Shown: positions 56,824 through 64,000 of the stretch, piece after piece
How the letters are laid out: each line of letters opens with the position of its first letter
How positions within the stretch are numbered: the first letter of the stretch is position 1
From: Kalaharituber pfeilii
Lineage: Eukaryota; Ascomycota; Pezizomycetes; Pezizales; Pezizaceae
Direction of reading: 5' to 3'
Length of the DNA stretch: 64,000 bases
NCBI GenBank assembly: GCA_015179045.1
Contig: WHUZ01000007.1
Location: 496,001-560,000 of the forward strand
Position numbers and translations under genes: made by a program
The notes under the pieces: generated by a model
What the model was told of the DNA's origin: nothing
Seen by the model: the letters and a program-made list of their open reading frames with translations, nothing else
The model's database searches: none

Positions 56824-59800
56824 ATGGCGACCTTTAAACTACTATCTGCTTCTGCCCCAGTTTCTCTGTCGCCAGTGGAAACAATAATTCAAGCTCTCTC
56901 CAGCATCGAGACGTGTACATCCTCTACATTGTCTTTGCTCAATGCCATCCTATTCCCTGCACCAAGCAAGCACAATGGCCGTGCCCCGGCAGCACGGACA
57001 GCTGCGAAAACCGCGAAAAAGAAGCCAGCACCGACCAGCACAGTCCCGGAGGCGGAGAAGCAATTGACAACATTAGAGAGATACAGACTTGCTACGGAGG
57101 TGGTTAACAGTACACTCAAGACCCTAAACTCAGCGTCAAAAGAGGCACAGGGGCACGGACAGCCGAAAAGAGTAGATACAGTACAAGTGGAGGTAAGAGT
57201 AACCAAGAGTGCGAAGTCTGGGACACAGCCTCTTAAAATCAAGAGCTTGAATCGGACAACTACATCATCGAATTCTCAACATCCAGCAATATGGACAGCA
57301 GAATGCTCATGTCTGGCGATAAACTACATATACACAGCCCAACAATGTGGGGACCTACCCACTCCACTAACGCCACTACAGATTGAGGCTGCACAACATA
57401 ACCTCATCATCCGACTGATCGTGCTGAAGATGTATGATATCGCATTGAGGGAGCTGACCGTTTTGAAAAAAAGGGTGGAGGGATTCATCGCGGCGGAGCC
57501 GAGGACAGGAATTGAGAGTTTGGTAACGATTGAAACAGGTGAAAAGGAAAACCAGAAGCCGGTAACAGCGACGAAAGGCGGACAAGGGAAGTCTTTGAAC
57601 TTAAAGGAGGAAGGTTTAGCTTCAATGCTGATCTTCAAGACAATACCGCAATCGCCTGCTGCGGTCGAATTGGTCGTGGGACTCCAGATGAGTATAATAC
57701 GGTGCATAGTAGGGATGGGCAAGCAAGTGGCAATAGAGGTAGTGTTCACACAACCATTTGTGCCTTTTCAATATCTTTTCTACTGCTGTAGGTGTCAAGG
57801 CTAATCAATAAGAACATCTTATCAGTCTCTCATACCCACACTCTATGCTCCGTACAGCACACTAGCCCTACTGAAAAACCTCCCAAACTCATTTTCAAAG
57901 CTATCTGCCCTTGATTCGCTAATTTTCAGCTGCTGCCCCTCTACATCGTCCTCCGCAGATGCTACCGCAAAAAACATCTCATCTCCATCTCCAAAAGCTG
58001 TCCTTCAACTACAGGAATATGCGCTCGAAGCCAAAGCATTAACCAAGACAAAGAGAGCTGATGAGCTATGGGAGCAACTTTCAAAGTGCATAGCTGCGTT
58101 TTGTAGGCGGTATGCTCCTAAGGAGGGTGGTAAAGAGAGGTATAAACTCGTTCGGGAAATGGTTTTGCGATTTCAGAAGGCTTTGTCTGGAGAACTCCCT
58201 GAGGATATACTCCAAATGCTTGCAACTACAGCACAAGAATCCGGATTCGGCACCGAAGCTCTGAAATGGATTGAGCAAGCTAACACACTTTTAGAGCAAA
58301 AAGCAAATGCTACTGGAACTGAGTTGAATGATGCAGCAAAAGTCTGCAGGTTGGTCAAGATCGCAGCGCTGAGTCTCAAGACATACGCAGCCACGCTCAC
58401 AACAGGATTGGCATCGATGGCTATTACAGCAGAGAGTGTGAAGGATATAACCATCAAACTCAATAGCGCGCTACAGGGCGTGGATTCTGTTTCTAGAGTA
58501 AGGATGGAGGACTTGGAGAAGCTCCTGCAAGAGGTTGCTCTATTTAGGCGAGCCGCTACTGTGGTTGCGATTACATTAATACCCGCTGAAGCCCAGGAGT
58601 CCTCAGATTTGGTGGCTGCAAGGCAGGAACTAAAGGAAATATGTACAAAAGTCTCAGATATGGCTATCAAGTTCTTCAGGAAATATATCTCGATTCAACC
58701 AAGTCATGTGACTCGGGTCAAGCGGTTTACTAGCCCTGCGGTGGATTTCATTACTCTGCAAATTAGACAAGAAGCAGTCACTGGTGGGGAAACGCTGAAA
58801 GAGAATTGGGATAGGTGGGATAGTATTCTCCTGGCCTGCCTGGATTTAGCGAAAACTCTGGAGCAACAAGAAAAAGAAACAAAGATGGAGACTGACAACG
58901 AGCCGGCTAAAGATGATGAGGATCGGAACAAGGAATCGGAGTTTGAGCGAATATCAGCAGCGTACTGGAAAATTGCTTGTTCATTCCGGAAAATAGAGGC
59001 CCAAAAGGAATCATTAAAAGCAATGAAGAGGAGTGCGAATGTACTGATAGGGAGGCCAAAGGAAGAGACAATTCGAGGTGGATTAGTGTCCAAAATTGAA
59101 AGGCTAGGGAACGGGCTATACCAGCTAGGAGAAGCAGCATTGGCGGAAGAAGCGTTTACGGAGGGTGTGAAGGCATTAGTAAATGAGGGCATCGCAGACG
59201 AAATCCTACACCTCGCCGACAACAAATGCCTTAGCGAGATATTTGGCGAGGGTCGGGCTGGAGTGATGCTCGGCAGAACCCTGGATGGAGTGGTCAAATG
59301 TGTCCTCAAAAATGCTAAGAAACGGCAGATTAAGGATATATTATGGGATCGTATACCTTTTGATGACGTGACCCTTAACCGAGAAACCCGAGGCTTGATA
59401 TTGGAATGGCAGTTGAGGGGGTTATGCGGGCTTGGACTGAAGGAATCTGAGAATATAAAAGCTGTTGCGGGAAGGTTATTAGAACTCTATACTGAAGAAG
59501 AGCCTTTAAGAAGGGCTAGGTAACCCACCGCTCCGTCACTTTGCTTGCTTTGTTAACTGACAATCAGTACAGAGTAATCTCCAGAATCCTGAAGCTGCAA
59601 GTAGACAACCCGACCTTCATGGATAATAAGAATGCCCTTGAGCTTGGTGAGGAAGTTGAAACACTTGGGCCCCTTCATCGCGACGCATATCTCAAACCAC
59701 GCAGAGAAGACATAGTTTCCTCTTGTCTTGTCTCCTATGCATTTCTCAATTACCAGAACTCAGAGCCGCGGCCAGACATTCTCCAGACTGCGCTCCTCTC

Positions 59801-62800
59801 ATGGAGGGCTACCATCGAGCGTTGTAATGAATGGGATCGACTTCTGGAGCGAATTGAAGATCCCGAAGAATTGATGTCCCAGCTGTACATGTTAATTGAC
59901 TTCTTTGAGATGAAGGGATTGAGCTTTCACAGGATCACAGCTTTAAGATCACTAATTCTCATAAAGGGTTTAGAAATTCAGATTGACTTCAATTCACTAG
60001 TGAAGCTCCACAGCTTACTAGGCATACAATATCTCCGAATGGGCTACTCTGGCAAGGCTGGAATGGTGCTTGTGAAAGCTCAGTCATGGTTAATCAAGGA
60101 AGGAGTTTTAGATGAGACGAAAGTACAATGGCATCTTGCATACACAGAGTACTTGATAGCAATTGGGAATATGGAGAGAGCGTAAGTGAGCCAACAGCCA
60201 ATTAGCTTGCGGAACTGACGCGTATGAGCTGCATAGTCAGGTACACTACGATGAAGCAACGAAGGTTGTGAATGGTGATACGAGTATATTTACGTCTGGA
60301 AAGACTGCGTCAAAGCTAGAGAGAAGGGTGATGTTAAATAGGACGATTGCTGATGCATCCTATGTGATGTCCTTACTCTGCTTTGAATTGGTTGGTGTTT
60401 TTCCTTTTTCTGCGATCTGGGCGCTAATATATTTTTGGTGACTAAGGGTAACCCCAACGACTCGCTTTCCCATGTTCGCCGCTGTATTCGCCTCAACCAA
60501 CGCTCCTGGGCAGTCCTTGAGCAGCTATGCAAAGATGCTATGATGGTTACCAGCAAAGATTCATACCCAAAGCTAGTACCCAATGCAGCAAATTCGGAAC
60601 TCCAAAAGCTCATCGAGGGAGTTGATCAGCTTTCTGTATCACACCCCAATCTAGTCCAATTACCAGTTCAATCAATGACCCTTGCCGCGTTAAATGCCCC
60701 ACTCCTATGGACTCTCGTTACATCGATGTACATGTGTCTTGTCCAAGCTTCACTTATATACCGCCACCAGGGAATGGTCCGGGAGGCAATGTTCAGCATG
60801 GAACAAGCCCTCAAAATTGTAGAGGCAGTCGGTGCTACACCTTTAATCGCACAAGCGTTGTCCATATTTGGTGACTTAAAAATTCGGGCAGGGTCATTAA
60901 ACGAAGGTGCGGACATGCTTGAGAAGGCGACAGAGTTGAGGGCGGAAATTGAAAAGAGCAAGGAGATTGTAACACTAGATTGCTCCGTCGGCTATTTCCA
61001 TGGGAAACAGAAGCTATGGGAAGAGGAGTTGGGAGCATACGAGCACGCAGAAGCAAAGTTGGAGGCTCTGATGAGCCCCTGTTTTATCAAAAACATAGAC
61101 ATCCTGCAGTTGGCTGGGGATGTGGAGGGGGAATGACGGAGCCCCAACAGCCGGAGAAGAAGACTTCAAGGTCACTGAAGAAGGACTCGTTAGGACACGC
61201 ACGGACCAAATCTGGAGGGACCGCCAAAACTGTAGTAACGGCTATGGCTAATACAGAGAAGGAGATTATCACTGAGTGCTCTTCGTTGCTCAGGATGCGA
61301 GGCAATATCTTGCGGCTGAAGGCCTACAATTTGGCTATGCAGAGTCAGTGCGAGCAAGCCGATCTTCTTCTCCAAGAGGCCGGAAAGCTTCCCTCTGGAA
61401 AGCATGAGATAATATACCAGAGGCTCGCACAAGCAAGACATCTTCTCCTCGAAGGACTGGAGCTACTTTCTTCCGACCCCGTGTATTGCGTGCTACAGGA
61501 CTCTACGATATCGCTTCCAAGTGTTGCTCAATCAAAAACTGTAACGAATCAGGAGCCTACAGGATCTCCTCGCAAGAGGATAACAAAACGGGCATTAGGA
61601 TCAACCAAATCCAAAGAGGCGCTGGCAGAACAGTCAGTTGCAACTAAATTCGTGGAGAAACTTAGTCAGGCCAGGGATATCATTGCTGATATACATTTGC
61701 ACGCAGCCAAAGTGGGTTCGACAGCCATGGCCCACAGTGTATCAATGCTTCTCAGCGGAATTATCGTGCTACTATCTGCTGTGTTGTCTGAAAAAGGGAC
61801 TGGAGTATCAAACCCCATACTTGCAAGCTACTCTCTGGAGCTCAATAAGGGCCTCGCCCTTCTCCGTGAAAAAGATGCTATCGAAGTAGAGAAGGCAACC
61901 AATGGCACTGATAATCTGAACTGGCCGGAGTTAACACCCCCAGTGGGGGGGTCTTTTAGCCCTGTCAGCACGCCATTTACTCTTTCCAGCTTTCAGAAGG
62001 ACTACATTGATATTATTCCACAGGGTTGGGCGGCCGTTTCGATCTCCCTAAGCGAGGTTCAGGATGAACTTTACCTTTCCCGGTTTCAGACTGGGCAAAG
62101 CCAATTAATGCTCCGTCTCCCGTTGACACGGCATAACTCTAGAGATGACGCTGAGGAGATCTTCGAATTTGAGACCGGCATGGAGGCATTGAAGGAGATC
62201 TTAGAGCAAGCCAATATTAGTACCCATGCAGCAAAGGAAGCAACTGCAGGGGGTAAAGCAAGTAAGACGGAGTGGTGGGCTGAGCGGGAGAAGCTGGATG
62301 CGCAGTTGGGCGAGCTGTTGGCCAACATCGAGCATTGCTGGCTGGGCGGGTTTAAGGGTATCTTCGGGCAGTACCCGAAACATCCTGAGCTTCTAAGACG
62401 ATTTAGATCGACGTTTGAGAAGATCCTGGCAAAGCATTTGCCAAGTAGACAGTCGCGAAGGGCCGGGAAGAAAGGAGGGGCGAGCGGAGAGCCCGTGAAG
62501 ATTGATCCGAGAGTATTGGATTTATTTGTCGCGATTGGAGATCCTGCTGAGGCAAAAAGGGCCGGCGATAATGAAGATGACTCAGAAAATGACCTGGAAT
62601 CTCCGTTACAGGATTTACTGTGGTTTGTGTTTGACATATTACAGTTCCATGGCGAGAGAAACGCTTACGACGAGATTGATATCGATGCGGTACAAACGAT
62701 TCCCTTTATTTCAATCCCTGTTACAATTCAAAATGCTGACTGATAGTCCCCGAATAGATGGTTGTCGATGTCACCGAAGCCCTCCGCAGCTACCACCAGG

Positions 62801-63681
62801 GAATTCGCTACTCCGCCAAATCCGAATGCGAAGAAACTAAGCACACTATCCTAATTCTCGACAAGAACGTGCACATGATACCCTGGGAATCCCTACCCTG
62901 TCTCGATGGCCATGCCGTCTCACGGCTCCCCAGCATGGCTGCCCTCCGCCACATCCTCGTCAGTAATCAAATGGACTATGACCAGGCGCGACCTGGCGTA
63001 TACGTCGACGGGGAAAAGGGCACCTGGGTCCTCAATCCCAGCGGGGACTTGATCAGCACGCAGTCCACCTTCGAACGCGAACTCCAGACGCTCCCAGAGT
63101 CCTGGACCGGAATCTCCTCCCGTACGCCCACAGAGACTGAATTTGCGCATGCACTTGGCTCTACTGATATCTTCCTCTACTTTGGCCACGGCTCTGGTGC
63201 CCAATTCATCCGCGCCCGCACTGTTAAGAAGCTCGATAAATGCGGCGTGGCAATGCTGATGGGCTGCTCCTCCGGCGCGCTCAAGGACGCCGGCGAGTTC
63301 CAGCCGTATGGCATGCCACTTGCGTATCTCCTTGGCGGATCCGCAGGGGTTGTAGCAAATCTATGGGACGTGACGGACAGGGACATCGATCGGTTTAGCA
63401 AGAGGGTGTTGGAGGATTGGGGACTGTTACGGCTCGGTGCGGGGACTGCAGCCGCAGCGAAGGGGAAAAGTAGGAGTAGGAGTAAAAGCCGGGAGAGGCC
63501 CAAGGGGACGCAAGTTGACGACGACGGCGGGTTGTTTGGAGTTCCTGGCGTCGTCAGCGCAGGGGGGAAGGGCAAAGTGTCCCTTGTGGAGGCGGTTGCG
63601 CAGGGACGAAAGGAGTGTCATTTGAAGTACTTGAATGGGGCTGCGCCGGTGGTATACGGGGTTCCGGTTTATCTTGGTTGA
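56824..63681 (+). CDS. Separase (cohesin-cleaving protease), about 2180 aa, one unexplained frame break
   Basis: My exons are 56824-57738, 57826-59519, 59573-60181, 60237-60390, 60447-62689 (with a frame break near 61127-61131) and 62758-63681. The N-terminal 1700 residues are helical repeat (TPR/superhelical) sequence. The C-terminal caspase-like domain shows ILILDKNVHMIPWESLP, the catalytic His in FLYFGHGSGAQF and the catalytic Cys in MLMGCSSGALKD, then PLAYLLGGSAGVVANLWD. This is the ESP1/Cut1/BimB family, which cleaves the cohesin kleisin at anaphase and is held by securin. The ATG at 56824 has a GCCATGG context. Intron 1 needs the fourth AG (TTATCAG) to avoid a stop. Around 61130 the frame changes: either a G is missing from a five-G run, or a purine-rich 62-nt intron (61109-61170) is spliced out. 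Arg/Ser/Lys-rich residues near the C-terminus resemble an insertion. Confidence 0.93.
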
Positions 63682-64000
63682 TATAGATTTGGTATATACA
63701 GTGTGGTAATTGCTTACATGAGTATCATACCGTTTACTAAGATTTGTTGGGTAGAGGGTAACAGGGTAGAGAACAAGGTTTACATGGATCAATATAAATT
63801 TCTGGGTTCTGTTATTATGTTGATCTACTGTTTGTTATCATATCATGATTCACGACATGGTAGTCTATGTTATCGTTTGTCGCTTTATTTCCTTTTGCAT
63901 AGTGTCCACCATTTTTTACCTTCACACTACTTGCATTTTTGCTTGTTTTTTGTGCTGTGCTGCGCTATCTATGAATATGTATCCCCTGGAGCAATGGGTC
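63682..64000. other. Separase 3' flank
   Basis: AT-rich DNA at the window end. I see no gene. Confidence 0.4.

Noticed and set aside
1..64000. CRISPR arrays, operons or a biosynthetic gene cluster
   Set aside because: No direct-repeat/spacer array is present, genes are monocistronic with introns, and no linked backbone synthase is seen.

Overview
The window is nuclear DNA of a filamentous ascomycete (Pezizomycotina). The genes carry many short introns (about 48-170 nt) with GTRNGT-type donors, TACTAAC/CTAAC-like branch points and YAG acceptors. An Atg28-type autophagy protein, a fungal BCAS3-type WD40 protein, the fungus-specific V-ATPase c' subunit and exportin-T (Los1) also point to a filamentous fungus. 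The class cannot be fixed from sequence alone; a lineage with roomy, transposon-littered intergenic DNA (for example Pezizomycetes) is my guess.

Layout. 0-1.5 kb: decayed Ty3/gypsy pol on the minus strand. 4.3-6.1 kb: cytochrome b5/acyl-CoA dehydrogenase fusion (+). 7.1-9.6 kb: Atg28-like coiled-coil protein (-). 12.5-16.3 kb: BCAS3-like WD40 protein (-). 18.4-19.7 kb: SIRT4-type sirtuin (+) with an apparent 1-base frameshift. 20.2-21.7 kb: relic of a repeated protein family. 22.4-22.8 kb: small two-exon gene of about 106 aa. 24.0-25.8 kb: NTF2+RRM G3BP/Nxt3-type protein (+). 26-31 kb and 38.5-40.5 kb: nested repeats (a Tc1/mariner fragment inside a 38-bp inverted duplication, terminal-inverted-repeat elements, 15-bp minisatellites and a dispersed repeat present as two inverted copies). 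31.9-34.4 kb: septin-like GTPase with a C-terminal membrane segment (+). 35.6-38.0 kb: Hsp90 (+) with a heat-shock-element-like site upstream. 41.4-41.8 kb: DPM2 (-), divergent from CWC22 (42.3-45.3 kb, +). 45.8-46.8 kb: VMA11 (-). 47.2-49.1 kb: D-xylulokinase (-). 50.5-54.0 kb: LOS1 (+). 56.8-63.7 kb: separase (+).

Most genes are unrelated housekeeping genes: mitosis (separase), RNA splicing (CWC22), tRNA export (LOS1), protein folding (Hsp90), vacuolar acidification (VMA11), glycosyl-donor synthesis (DPM2), pentose use (xylulokinase), autophagy (Atg28 and possibly BCAS3) and NAD-dependent deacylation (sirtuin). I see no biosynthetic cluster and no new multi-gene system. The most interesting items are probable errors or decay in conserved genes (sirtuin, separase), two small spliced genes that are easy to miss, an 11-nt microexon in VMA11, a DPM2 start codon that is itself the whole coding part of exon 1, and the nested repeat architecture.

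Exon borders were derived by eye from splice motifs, reading frame and family conservation. No alignment or transcript data were used.
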